64,000 nt of DNA from Hymenobacter siberiensis (GTDB lineage: Bacteria; Bacteroidota; Bacteroidia; Cytophagales; Hymenobacteraceae), in NCBI RefSeq assembly GCF_018967845.1, contig NZ_JAHLZZ010000001.1:2542001-2606000 (forward strand), read 5' to 3'. The notes below the pieces were generated by a model. That model saw nothing but the letters and a program-made list of their open reading frames with translations, had not been told where the DNA came from and did no database searches. The stretch's first letter is position 1, and every line of letters begins with the position of its first letter. Below are positions 8,208 to 17,861 of the stretch, one piece after another. The position numbers were made by a program, and so were the translations under genes.

Positions 8208-9533
8208 ATGGCCGAATTTTTTACCCCTACCACCGAGCAGGAATTCGCGGAAAATTTCGCGCAGTTAAAGCCGGTGATGAACCGTACTGAGGCGCTTTAC
8301 GAAAGCTCCCGCTGCCTGTTTTGCTTCGATGCGCCGTGCATTAAAGCGTGCCCGTCGGGAATTGATATTCCACAGTTTATTCGCCAGATAAATTCGGGTA
8401 ATGATACCGGCGCAGCGCGCACCATTTACGAGGCTAACTACTTCGGTAATGCCTGCGGCAAAGTGTGCCCGACGGAAGTGCTGTGCGAAGGTGCCTGCGT
8501 ATACAACCTGCAGGAAGTGAAGCCGATTGAGATTGGCCGCCTCCAGAGCTACGCTACTACCAAGGTGATTAAGAGCGGCGAAAAGCTGTTCGGTCCCGGC
8601 GCGGATAATGGGAAGAAAGTGGCCGTGATTGGAGCTGGCCCGGCTGGTATATCTGCCGCTTGCGAATTGCGTTCACTAGGCTACACGGTCGATGTTTTTG
8701 AAGCCAAAGCGCAGCCTTCGGGCCTGACGGTATACGGTGTCGCACCCTATAAAATTACCAACGAAGAAACGCTGGCTGAAATGGCTTATTTGCAGGCGCA
8801 ATTCGGCTACAATACCCACTTTAATTCGCCGATAAAATCGCGTGATGAGCTGGAGAAGCTGGAGCAGAAATACGATGCTGTTTTTCTCGGAATTGGCCTT
8901 GGTAAAACCAACGAATTAGGTTTGCCCGGTGAGGATAAAATCAATTGTACGGGTGCCGTTGAATTTATCGCTGAATTGCGCCAGCACCATCACGAAGTTG
9001 CGGTGGGCCGCAAGGTGATTGTGTTGGGTGGCGGCAACACTGCCATGGATGCCGCTTCGGAATCGTCGCGTTTGGGTGCAGAAACGGTGCTGCTGGCCTA
9101 CCGCCGTGCCAAGGAGGAAATGGGGGCTTACGAGTTCGAGTACGACCTGGCCAAAGGCGTGGGGGTGAAAGGTTTGTTCAACGTGGCTCCAATCGAAATT
9201 ACGGGCAACGGCTACGTGGCGGGCGTGAAATTTATTCGCACCGAAACCAGTGATGGCAAGGTGTTGGAAATTGCCGGCTCTGAGTTTGTGGAACCCTGCG
9301 ACATGGTGATTAAAGCCACCGGTCAGGCTAAGCAGACGGAGTTCTTGGGCCTGATTCCCGGCCTGAAACTGGATGGTAAGGGCCGCATCATCGCCAATGC
9401 CCACACCGGCCAGACGTCGAACCCGAAGTATTTCGCCTCCGGCGATGCCTGGAATGGCGGCGCCGAAGTAGTGAACGCGGCGGCCGAGGCGAAGCTCACG
9501 GCGCGGGGTATTCACGCTTACCTGAGCAAGTAA
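8208..9533 (+). CDS. preT: NAD-dependent dihydropyrimidine dehydrogenase, PreT subunit
   Basis: 441 aa. The N-terminus has cysteine clusters for Fe-S centres (CLFCFDAPCIKACPSGIDIP at about 37-56 and GNACGKVCPTEVLCEGAC after it), as in the GltD-like N-terminal part of dihydropyrimidine dehydrogenase. Two dinucleotide-binding folds follow: VAVIGAGPAGISAACELR for FAD and VIVLGGGNTAMDAA for NAD(P). PreT takes electrons from NADH and passes them through Fe-S centres to PreA. Its base composition is a little lower in GC than the genes before it. It is adjacent to preA, with a palindrome between, so the two should form the PreTA complex. Confidence 0.93.
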   Translation: MAEFFTPTTEQEFAENFAQLKPVMNRTEALYESSRCLFCFDAPCIKACPSGIDIPQFIRQINSGNDTGAARTIYEANYFGNACGKVCPTEVLCEGACVYNLQEVKPIEIGRLQSYATTKVIKSGEKLFGPGADNGKKVAVIGAGPAGISAACELRSLGYTVDVFEAKAQPSGLTVYGVAPYKITNEETLAEMAYLQAQFGYNTHFNSPIKSRDELEKLEQKYDAVFLGIGLGKTNELGLPGEDKINCTGAVEFIAELRQHHHEVAVGRKVIVLGGGNTAMDAASESSRLGAETVLLAYRRAKEEMGAYEFEYDLAKGVGVKGLFNVAPIEITGNGYVAGVKFIRTETSDGKVLEIAGSEFVEPCDMVIKATGQAKQTEFLGLIPGLKLDGKGRIIANAHTGQTSNPKYFASGDAWNGGAEVVNAAAEAKLTARGIHAYLSK

Positions 9534-9555
9534 TTTTTCTTCGAACATAAAAGGG

Positions 9556-9651
9556 CGTCATGCCGAGCGCAGCCGAGGCCTCTCGCGTGCAGCAGTAATC
9601 AAGTCCTTGCAACGAAGCACGCGAGAGGCCTCGGCTGCGCTCGGCATGACG
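9556..9651. repeat. Class A palindrome, 35-bp perfect arms with paired change
   Basis: Arms 9556-9590 and 9617-9651 pair perfectly over 35 bp. Compared with the 3500 copy, both arms differ at the same site (GAGGCCTCTCG instead of GAGGCATCTCG, with the matching change in the other arm), so pairing is kept. It fills the preT-preA gap. Confidence 0.93.
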
Positions 9652-9672
9652 TTCTATTAGCCTATTCAATCC

Positions 9673-11064
9673 ATGCCTGACCTCTCCATAAACTTCGCCG
9701 GCATTAAATCGCCGAATCCTTTCTGGCTGGCTTCGGCCCCGCCTACCAATTCCGGCTACCAAATCATGAAGGCGTTTGATGCCGGCTGGGGCGGTGCGGT
9801 TTGGAAAACGCTGGGTGTGCCCGTCGTGAACGTTTCGAGCCGCTACGGCGGGCTGAACTACCGCGACAAGCGCCTCATCGGCTTCAATAACATCGAGCTG
9901 ATTTCGGACCGGCCGCTTTCGCACAACCTGCGCGAGATTGAGGAAGTGAAAAAGCGCTTCCCCAACCACGCCGTCATCGCCTCGCTCATGGTGCAGACGC
10001 GGCAGGAGTGGCACGACATCGTGCGCCAGAGCCAGGACGCGGGCGCCGACGGCTTCGAGCTGAACTTTGGCTGCCCGCACGGCATGTGCGAGCGCGGCAT
10101 GGGCTCGGCAGTAGGGCAGGAGCCCAAGATTCTGCAGATGATTGTGGAGTGGGTGATGGAAGTGGCCACTAAGCCCGTCATCGTGAAGCTCACCCCAAAT
10201 ATCTCCGACATCACTGAGCCGGCCATGGCCGCCCGGCGCGGCGGGGCCGATGCCATTTCGCTCATCAACACCATTCAAAGCATTGTGGGCGTTGACCTTG
10301 ACCAGTTTGCTCCGTACCCGATTGTGGACGGCAAGGGCAGCAACGGCGGCTACTGCGGCCCGGCCGTGAAGCCCATTGCCCTGAACATGGTGAAAAACTG
10401 CGCCCAGCACCCCGATATCAAGCTGCCCATTTCGGGCATTGGCGGCATCGAAACCTGGCGCGATGCGGTAGAGCATATTCTGCTGGGCGCCAGCAGCGTG
10501 CAGGTATGCACGGCGGCCATGCACTACGGCTTCGGCATCATTCGGGAAATGACCTCGGGGCTGGAGCAGTACATGGTGGAGAAGGGCTTCAATACCATTT
10601 ACGATATGGTGGGCAAGGCCCTGCCTAACGTGCTGCACTGGGAAGACCTGAACATGAAGTACAAGGTGACGGCCAACATCAACGAGGATAAGTGCATTGG
10701 CTGCCAGCTGTGCTACACGGCCTGCGAAGACGGTGCCCATCAGGCTATTAAGCTCAATGCGGGTACCCGCGTACCCGAAATCATCGAGGAAAACTGCGTG
10801 GGCTGCAACCTGTGCTCGCTGGTGTGCCCCGTTGAGCAGTGCATTACCATGGAGCGCACCGACGATGGCACCCAGCACCTCACCTGGAAGGAGCGCACCG
10901 CCGCCGGCACCGCGCCCACCGTGTTTGAGGACGAAAAGGCCGGCGGCCGCCACCACTGGGTGCCCGAGCCCAGCGCCGCCCTGGGTAAGGAGCGCCACAA
11001 AACGCTGCCTGGCAAAGCCCGCCTGTATTCGGGCGAAACGGTATTGCCAGCGGAAGCTGAGTAA
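9673..11064 (+). CDS. preA: NAD-dependent dihydropyrimidine dehydrogenase, PreA subunit
   Basis: 463 aa. The first roughly 330 residues form a dihydroorotate-dehydrogenase-like FMN barrel that reduces uracil or thymine; typical stretches are ADGFELNFGCPHGMCERGMG and VQVCTAAMHYGFGII. The C-terminal part has a bacterial ferredoxin domain with two CxxCxxCxxxC clusters (CIGCQLCYTAC and CVGCNLCSLVC), each suited to a 4Fe-4S centre. With PreT it performs the first, reductive step of the pathway. A perfect 12-bp hairpin terminator lies 20 bp after its stop, so preA is the last gene of the run. No pyrimidine permease or regulator is seen with it. Confidence 0.94.
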   Translation: MPDLSINFAGIKSPNPFWLASAPPTNSGYQIMKAFDAGWGGAVWKTLGVPVVNVSSRYGGLNYRDKRLIGFNNIELISDRPLSHNLREIEEVKKRFPNHAVIASLMVQTRQEWHDIVRQSQDAGADGFELNFGCPHGMCERGMGSAVGQEPKILQMIVEWVMEVATKPVIVKLTPNISDITEPAMAARRGGADAISLINTIQSIVGVDLDQFAPYPIVDGKGSNGGYCGPAVKPIALNMVKNCAQHPDIKLPISGIGGIETWRDAVEHILLGASSVQVCTAAMHYGFGIIREMTSGLEQYMVEKGFNTIYDMVGKALPNVLHWEDLNMKYKVTANINEDKCIGCQLCYTACEDGAHQAIKLNAGTRVPEIIEENCVGCNLCSLVCPVEQCITMERTDDGTQHLTWKERTAAGTAPTVFEDEKAGGRHHWVPEPSAALGKERHKTLPGKARLYSGETVLPAEAE

Positions 11065-11084
11065 GCAATTGTACAGCATGTTAG

Positions 11085-11120
11085 CAGCCGTCAATTAACT
11101 AATTGACGGCTGTTTGCGTT
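11085..11120 (+). terminator. Terminator of the pyrimidine operon
   Basis: Perfect 12-bp stem CAGCCGTCAATT (11085-11096) and AATTGACGGCTG (11101-11112) with a 4-nt loop, followed by a short T-rich run. It is placed directly after preA. Confidence 0.75.
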
Positions 11121-11221
11121 ATTAATAAGCAGGCTCGACGGCTGTCAGCATGGCCTGCATTTTGCATATACGTTTTTATCGTTTAACCGTCAATCGCCGT
11201 GCTTCGGCACGTATCTATACC

Positions 11222-11530
11222 ATGAAAGCTAAATCCATCATTTTCGCACTCAGTATAAGTTTGCTCATGTTGGGTGGCTGCGTGGCTTCGGTTGGTACCG
11301 GCTACGATTATTATCCTTCCGGCCCGGCCTACTACGGCTATGGCCGCCCGTACTACGCTCCCCGTCCGGTGGTGGTGCGGCCGGTGTATCGCCAGCCTTA
11401 CTACCGGTCGGGCCGGGGCAGCTACCATTACGATGGTGGCCGCCGGGGCGGCAGCTACGGCGGCGGTAACCGGGGTGGTGGCAATGGCGGCGGTAACCAT
11501 GGCGGCGGTGGCCGTAGCCGGGGCGAATAA
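11222..11530 (+). CDS. Small Tyr/Gly-rich lipoprotein
   Basis: 102 aa from the ATG at 11222, chosen because it begins a clean lipoprotein signal (MKAKSIIFALSISLLMLGGC); an upstream in-frame ATG at 11150 would bury it. The cysteine at residue 20 is the probable lipidation site. The mature part is low complexity: Tyr/Pro-rich (YYPSGPAYYGYGRPYYAPRP), then Gly/Arg/Asn/Ser repeats to the end. No enzyme motif is present. Similar small Gly/Tyr-rich envelope lipoproteins are common in Bacteroidota with no defined role. A bidirectional terminator follows at 11557. Confidence 0.7.
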   Translation: MKAKSIIFALSISLLMLGGCVASVGTGYDYYPSGPAYYGYGRPYYAPRPVVVRPVYRQPYYRSGRGSYHYDGGRRGGSYGGGNRGGGNGGGNHGGGGRSRGE

Positions 11531-11556
11531 CGCTGCGTCAGGCATTCGGAATAAAG

Positions 11557-11592
11557 AAACCGGGCTGCTCACGAAAGTGGGCAGCCCGGTTT
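11557..11592. terminator. Bidirectional terminator
   Basis: Perfect 12-bp stem AAACCGGGCTGC (11557-11568) / GCAGCCCGGTTT (11581-11592) between the lipoprotein gene (+) and the broken purU (-). The A and T ends suit termination from either side. Confidence 0.75.
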
Positions 11593-11627
11593 GGTGTAGT
11601 ACCTGCGCTGTGGGCCGGCTACCGGTT

Positions 11628-12400
11628 TCAGTCGAAAATCACGGTTTTGTTGCCGTGCACAAATACCTGTTCGTCGAATACCATTCTGAGGGAGCGGGCC
11701 AGCACGATTTTCTCCACGTCGCGGCCGGCCTGGGCCATTTCGTGGGCGCTCTGGGTGTGGTCGATGGGAATGACGTTCTGGGCGATGATGGGGCTTTGGT
11801 CGAACTGCTCGTTGACGAAATGGGCGGTGGCCCCGATAATTTTCATGCCCCGGGCGTAGGCCTGCGCATAGGGGCTGGCCCCCACAAAGGCCGGCAGAAA
11901 GGAGTGGTGAATGTTGATAAGCCGGTTGGAGTAGTGCGGCATAAAATTGGAAGTCAGGGTACGCATATACTTGGCCAGCAATACGAAATCGGGCTGGTAT
12001 TGGGCCAGTACGGCCAGTACTTCGGCCTCGTGCGCTTCGCGGGAGCGGTCGGCGTGGGGCAGGTAGTGGAAGGGGATATTGAACTTGCGGGTGAGGTCGC
12101 CGAGTACCTCGTAGTTGCTGATAACGGCCAGCACGCGGGCATTCAGCTAGCACAATGTTTTTGGGCTGGTTGGTGGTGAGGCGGATTACGGCCGAAGACG
12201 GGAGCGCCGCGCGCAAATCGGCCTGGAGTGCCTCCGGGTCGAACGCGCCGGCTACCTCGGTACGCATGAAAAGTGGTTGCCGTCGCGCTCCACAAATTCG
12301 CCGTTGCGGATAATGTTGAGGCCGTGCTTGAACGGCACGCCTGTGACGTTATAAACAGGCCCGGCTTGTCGGGGCAATGAATGAGTAGCAGATGCGCCAT
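11628..12400 (-). pseudogene. purU: Formyltetrahydrofolate deformylase, frameshifted
   Basis: Read on the minus strand from ATG 12400, pieces of PurU appear in three frames: MAHLLLIHCPDKPGL; then VYNVTGVPFKHGLNIIRNGE; then MRTEVAGAFDPEALQADLRA through QPKNIVL; then LAVISNYEVLGDLTRKF onward. Breaks fall near 12355, 12268 and 12145. The last break also lacks about 20 residues normally found between the ACT-like N-terminal domain and the formyltransferase-like domain. The C-terminal part (11628-12134) is intact and keeps the conserved INIHHSFLPAFVGASPY and GATAHFVN motifs. PurU makes formate from 10-formyl-THF to balance one-carbon pools. With at least three lesions this copy cannot be functional; sequencing error alone is unlikely because of the internal deletion. 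Confidence 0.88.
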
Positions 12401-12753
12401 GCTGGAAAGCATGAATAGTCGGTTGGGCTGGCAAAAAGCCAGGCTGTAAAAGTAGAGCGCTGGCTATTGGATAATTGCGCTTTTATTTGTCGCTGAATTC
12501 TACCCAGATTACTCCGTGTCTGCACTACTACTGTCCGGCGGCTGCCGGCCCTGCTGCTCAGTGCCTGCCTGCTTATTCCGGTCCTCGGCCGGGCGCAGGG
12601 CTACGCCGAGGGCATTGGCCTGAGCTATGAGGTACTGCCCCTGAAGCTGGCCAGCGGCAATGGAGACACGTTCCGGGGCGATGTTTTCCGGGTCAGCCTC
12701 ATTGTGCCCGTGGCCGTGGCGGCCGATACGTCGCACGCGGCATTGGCCGGCCT

Positions 12754-13955
12754 TACTCTACCCTACTATTTTTAGTAATTGATTTTTAGCAAGTTGCCTC
12801 GTAATCCAGTTCAGTAGCGTTTCAACCAAGCGGGCCAATGGGTCCTCGGGCAGGGTCAGCGGGCGGGCGAGTTGGCGGAGCAGATTGAGGCCGTGGCGGC
12901 TCAGGCTGGCGGCCCGGTAGCCGTGGTTTTTGCGGGCAATGGGCTGGCGGCCGCCGTGGGCGGCCGCGCCCACGCCCAGACAAAACGCGTAGGCCAGGCT
13001 GACCAGGGCCACGAGCTTGCGCAGCTTTTGGAAACAGCGCAAGTGGGTGGCTTCCAGGTTAAAGCCCCGCCCTTTCAGATTTTGAAAGCATTGCTCAATC
13101 GTCCAGCGCTTGGCATAGAGTTGCGCGAGGTGGTTCAGGCCGGCCGTGGCAAACAGGAAGACAAACGCGTCCGCCGCCACGGCCTTGACCCAGGCCTGTC
13201 CCCAGACCCCGTCGACCTGCACGTGGGCGAAGCGGCGCACCTGCCCCGGCACCAGGCCCAGGTCGGCCACGGCCTGCCGGCGGCCGTCGGCGTGGGTCAG
13301 GCAGTGGTGCTTGGGCACGCGCATGACAAAATTAAGCCCATTGTCTTTGAGCCACTTGAACCACGCATGGCCGACAAATTCCCGGTCGCCCACGACCAGG
13401 CCGATGCGGTCTTTGCCCAGCAAGGCCAGGCACTTTTCGAGCACCGCGATGCGGTCGGCGGCGTTGGAGTTGCCGCTGCGGTTGTCGAGCAGGTGCCAAT
13501 AAAGGGGCACGTGGACCTCGCCCGTGCCGACGGTGACGAGCAGGATGTTCACCTGGCACTGGCCGAAGTCCCACTCCGTGCGGTCGAGGCATAAGCGCAG
13601 CTTGCCCTGCGCAGGCAACAAACTCAGTAAAAGCCTGGCCAACAGTACGTAATTGAGGTCTACTTCGCGGAAAAAGTCCTGAATGCGCGTTTCGTTCGAG
13701 GCGGGCTTGGCCGCGTCATTGAGGTGCTGGGCCACCTCGCCGAATTGCACGTTGCGGCTCTTTATCAGGCCAAGAATGAACTGGCCCACAAACTTTTGGC
13801 GGGACAAGTGGCCCACAAACGGGGCCTGTTGCAAAAGCGTCGTAATTTTAGCAGCGAAGTGTTGCTTCACGGGGCAGAACGGTTTTTTGGTGGTGTCGTA
13901 ACCCCAAAGGTCGGGCTGCCCCGTTTTTGTACCTGAAAAATAGTAGGGTAGAGTA
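12754..13955 (-). mobile_element. IS4-family insertion sequence, 9-bp target duplication
   Basis: 1202 bp bounded by perfect 20-bp inverted repeats (TACTCTACCCTACTATTTTT at 12754-12773 and its complement at 13936-13955). The flanks are a 9-bp direct duplication GGCCGGCCT (12745-12753 and 13956-13964). The size, 9-bp duplication and transposase motif fit the IS4 family. It is inserted in the barrel-like protein gene. Confidence 0.93.
12758..13870 (-). CDS. IS4-family transposase
   Basis: 370 aa, complete and uninterrupted. DDE residues are suggested by LDRTEWDFGQ (first Asp), VVGDREFVGHAW (second Asp) and the YAKRWTIEQCFQNLKG segment, which fits the IS4 signature Y-x2-R-x3-E-x6-K. The stop codon lies inside the left-hand inverted repeat, as is common for compact IS elements. 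With intact ends and an intact gene the element may still be active. Confidence 0.9.
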   Translation of the reverse strand: MKQHFAAKITTLLQQAPFVGHLSRQKFVGQFILGLIKSRNVQFGEVAQHLNDAAKPASNETRIQDFFREVDLNYVLLARLLLSLLPAQGKLRLCLDRTEWDFGQCQVNILLVTVGTGEVHVPLYWHLLDNRSGNSNAADRIAVLEKCLALLGKDRIGLVVGDREFVGHAWFKWLKDNGLNFVMRVPKHHCLTHADGRRQAVADLGLVPGQVRRFAHVQVDGVWGQAWVKAVAADAFVFLFATAGLNHLAQLYAKRWTIEQCFQNLKGRGFNLEATHLRCFQKLRKLVALVSLAYAFCLGVGAAAHGGRQPIARKNHGYRAASLSRHGLNLLRQLARPLTLPEDPLARLVETLLNWITRQLAKNQLLKIVG

Positions 13956-15043
13956 GGCCGGCCTCAATCTCGAAACATTGCGTTTTAGTGGTAAAAAGCC
14001 TGGTTTTGAGGTGTATAATGTGTACGGCATCACGCCGGTGCTGGGTTGCCGGCAGCGCCTTTCGCCCCGCACCTAGCTCACGGCCCTGGTGCTGCCCGCC
14101 CTCAACTCCAACCTGCGCGAGGTGCGCGGGGCCGACGTGACCTGGGGCGGCGTGGTGCGCGCCGCCTACCGCGCCAATGCCCGCCGGGCCTATCGCCTCA
14201 CGGTGGGTGGGCTACCGGCAGTAGTTCTTTGGGCCGCAGTACGTGCTGCTGCTGGGTCTCGACTGGCGGCTGGGGCAGCGCTGGCGGCTTTTTGGCGACT
14301 TGCCCACCTCCTTCACGGCCAGCTATGCCGCCACGCCCCGCGTCAATATGGGCTTCAACCTGATTGGCATCAACACGGCCTACCGGCTGGTGAACAACGA
14401 CCAGTACTTCCAGTACCAGCAGGGGCATTACGGGCTGTTTGCCGAAGCGTATTTGAGTACCCATTGGGCGCTGCGGGCCACTGCCGCCTATGCGGCAACG
14501 CGGCGGCTGGAGGTGTATGCCAAAGATGACCAATGGCCCGCTACCCTCGACTACATCGGGCTCGGCCAGGCCCCAACCCCGCTCAGCCCGCGCCTGGAAA
14601 AAGGAACGACGTTGCGTCTGACGCTGAGCTATCGGGTTTCGGCCCAGTAGCTTAGTCTGTCCTGACGAGATTTCGAGTGAGTAGTTGAGGGTGATAAATC
14701 GCGGATACAAATTGCATTATAGCAAGTGATGCACTTGCTGATGTTTAGCGTTTTAATGTGATTTGCTAGCTATTTGAATTCTATATCATGGGATTAGTTA
14801 TAAATGCTCAAATGACGAATTTGCAAAATTTTACAGCTGCGGGTGGTTTAATAGTTGTTTTTAAAGGCGATTGTAAGTGATTTTACTTATAACTATTCAA
14901 ATTCGTTATGGATATCGAAAAAGGTTAGTCATCGTTTTGATGCTGTTTAACTGCCAATAACCATACTTTGGCGAAAATAGAAAGGGCATGCTGCGGGGCA
15001 GGCATAATTTTGTTTTTTCTAATAAACAGTATTAATAAACAGA

Positions 15044-17836
15044 ATGAGTAAGATATACGCTGCATTATTGGTGACCGCCTTGGCACCTGCTACTGCACTG
15101 GCTCGGCCCACTCCCGGGCCATTACCACATCACCCCAATACCAATACCAAAGCTGCCAAAGTACGCCGGATGCCTGAGCCGGTGGAAGGCCACATTGGCG
15201 GGGCGATAACTACGAACGCCGGCGAGCCGCTGCCCGGCGCTACCGTGTTTATCAAAGGAACGTACATTGGCACGAGCACCAATCAGGATGGGCATTTCGA
15301 CCTGACCCGCTCGTTTGCCAACGGGCCGGTGGAACTGGTGGTAGCCTACGTGGGCTACGAAACGCAGACGATATTGCTGCAAAAGCCCGAAGACCAGATA
15401 AATGTGGCCATGGTGCCGAGTGCTACCATGCTGAGCGAAACGGTGGTTTCGGCCTCGCGGGTCGAGGAAAATATCATGCGGGCCCCGGTAACCATCGACA
15501 AGGTTTCGGCCAAGCAGGTAGAGCGCATCAGTACGCCGGAGGTGCTCTCGGGCCTGGGCAACTTGGCGGGTATCGATGTGAGCTCGGCCTCGATGCTGTT
15601 TACCAGCATCAGCACGCGCGGCTTCAATACGGCCAAATCGGAGCGCGTGATTCAGCTGGTGGATTACATGGATACGGCCCTGCCGTCGCTCAACCTGAGC
15701 CCCGGCAACCTGGTGGGCATCCCGGAGCTGGACATGGAAAGCATTGAGATTGTGCACGGTCCGGCGTCGGCTCTGTACGGTTCGAACGCGCTGAGCGGCG
15801 TGGTGCTCTTCAATTCGAAAGACCCGTTTGTGTACGAGGGCCTGAGCCTGCGCCTGCGGGGCGGCCAGCGCAACCTACTGGATGGGCAGGTACGCTATGC
15901 CAAGAAGCTGAGCGAAAAGCTGGCCTTCAAAATAAACGGCAGCGTGTTTCAGGCCAACGACTGGATTGCCAACAACTACGAGGCCAATAATACGTCGCTT
16001 AACCCCGCGAATTCGCCCCTGGGCTATGATGCCGTGAACCGCTACGGTGAACTCAGCAATCTCTACACGCCCTACCAGAACCAGCCGGCGGTCGGCTACA
16101 TCGTGAATCCGTAGCTGTACGGCAAAACTGTGTACATGCCCGGCTTCACGGAGCAGGAGCTGATTGCGGGCGACCAGAAAACGAAGTCGTACCGGGTGCA
16201 GGGCGCGGTGTCGTACCTCTTCAACAGCGACCTGAAGCTGACCGTGGAAGCCAAGCGCGGCGAAGGAACTGCCACTTACCAAAACCTGAGTCGATTTCGC
16301 GTGAAGGGCTTGGGTACGAACCAGTACCGGGCCGAGCTGAAGAGCTCGAAGGGCTTTATTCGCCTGTACTCGACCCAGGATTTTACCGGCAGCAGCTACG
16401 AGCTGACCCAGCTTAGCGCCCGGATGCTGACGCTGCCCACCGCCGAAGGCAGCTCGCTGAACTACGCGCAGCAGTATTTTGGCACCTACAACCAGGTGTA
16501 CACGCAGGCCCGCACTGCCCTGGGCAAAAGCCCGGCCGAAGCCCTGGCCATTGCCAAAACGGCCGCCGATGCCACCCAGCTCAAGAGCACCGACCCGCGC
16601 TACACGGTGCTGCGCGACCAGGTGGTGAATGATAAACGCCCCGGCTACGGGGCCCAGCAAAATTTCAACTCGTACCTGAATGATGCCAGCGCCCAGCACA
16701 ACTTCGTGCTCGGCCACAACACCGGCCTGATTGTGGGCGGGGCCTACCGCCAGTACCGGCTGGGCTCCGATGGCTTGCTCTTTGCCGATACCAATGGGGA
16801 GCGCATTCTGAACCACGAGTTTGGCGGCTACGCCCAGCTCACCCAAACGCTGCTCGACGACCGCCTGAAGCTGGCCTTCGCGGGCCGGGTCGATGCTTTC
16901 AAGAATTTCGACCCTTCGTTTTCGCCCCGCGTGGCCGCCGTGTACTCGGTGGGCGAGCGCAAGCAGCATAACTTCCGGGCCAGCTACGGGCAGGCCTTCC
17001 GCAGCCCCTCGCAAACCGACCAGTACCTATTGTCGGACCAACGCTCGTTCATTCTGCTGGGCAACGTGGGCAATGGCTTTCAGGGCTACGGCTTCGCCAA
17101 TGCCCAGGGGCAGTCGTACACGCCGGGCGTGACGCCGCTGGCCGGCTTCCAGGTATCGTTCGACAAGCTGCGCCTGGAGCGCGTGAACACGGTGGAAGTG
17201 GGCTACAAGGGCGCAATTCTGCCGAATGTGTACGTTGATGCCAGCTATTTCAACAGCCGCTACAACGAATTTATCGGCGGCACGGCATTCGTGGGCAACG
17301 TGGACGGCACCCGCCCCACCGAGCAGCAGGTGAATGCCGGCCTGCAGTCGGGTTTCACCGATTCCAAGGCCTCGTCGGCCCGTATCATTTTCGCTTCCTA
17401 CAACTTCGCCCAGGAGGTACGGACGCAGGGGGCCACCTTCGCCCTGACCTACTACCTGAACCGTGGCCTGAACCTGACCGGCAACTACTCGCTGAATGTG
17501 CTGGACCGCAGCAACCTGCCCAATGGTTTCCGCACGTTCTTCAACACGCCGAAACACAAGTTCAACGTGGGAGCCAACGGTACCGTGCTGAAAAACCTGA
17601 CCTACTCGGTGAACTACCGCTGGATTGAAGGCCACTACCAGGAAATGCCCTTCGCCGCCGGCCAGGTGCATACTTACCGCACCGCCGATGCCTACCTGGG
17701 CTACACCCTGCCCAAAATTGCCACCACGCTGCAACTCGGCGGCTCGAACCTATTCGACGACGCGAACATCCAGATTATCGGCGGCCCGCAAATTGGCCGG
17801 CTGGTGTACGTGGGCTTGCTGTTCAACGTGAAGTAA
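15044..17836 (+). pseudogene. TonB-dependent receptor with internal TAG
   Basis: Signal peptide at the ATG (MSKIYAALLVTALAPATALA), then a carboxypeptidase-like regulatory domain (about residues 48-120, with GEPLPGATVFIKGTYIGTST), a plug domain (LSETVVSASRVEENIMRAPV to ALYGSNALSGVVLFNSKDPF) and a barrel ending LVYVGLLFNVK at 17836. An in-frame TAG at 16112-16114 cuts the frame at codon 357, in the early barrel, and the same frame resumes at once (LYGKTVYMPGFTEQELIAGD). A single CAG-to-TAG change would explain it. Total length without the stop is about 930 codons, normal for the family. The substrate is unknown. The sequence between 14651 and 15043 upstream is AT-rich with no gene; a TAATTTTG at 15005 resembles a -7 element. 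Confidence 0.88.
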
Positions 17837-17861
17837 GCACCTCAATCGGAGCCGAAATCAG

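Larger units (their letters stand above)
12497..14650 (+). pseudogene. Outer-membrane barrel-like protein, split by IS and mutated
   Basis: The left part (open from 12497 to 12753) has a signal-like stretch LPALLLSACLLIPVLGRAQG followed by YAEGIGLSYEVLPLKLASGN. The right part (13956-14650) continues as NLETLRFSGKKPGFEVYNVY. Removing 12754-13964 (IS plus one target duplication) joins the two in frame. Beyond the join there is an in-frame TAG at 14074-14076 and a frameshift around 14215-14235, after which the frame reads QYVLLLGLDWRLGQRWRLFG and ends TLRLTLSYRVSAQ at 14650. No ATG/GTG/TTG start lies in frame upstream, so the start is also lost. Alternating strands and the aromatic C-terminal region suggest a transport or porin-like barrel of unknown function. 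Confidence 0.75.

Noticed and set aside
3608..16114. TAG read as an amino acid (recoded stop)
   Set aside because: Three genes carry internal TAG, but TAG also ends clearly intact genes here (aminotransferase, dihydropyrimidinase, ureidopropionase), so it is a normal stop.
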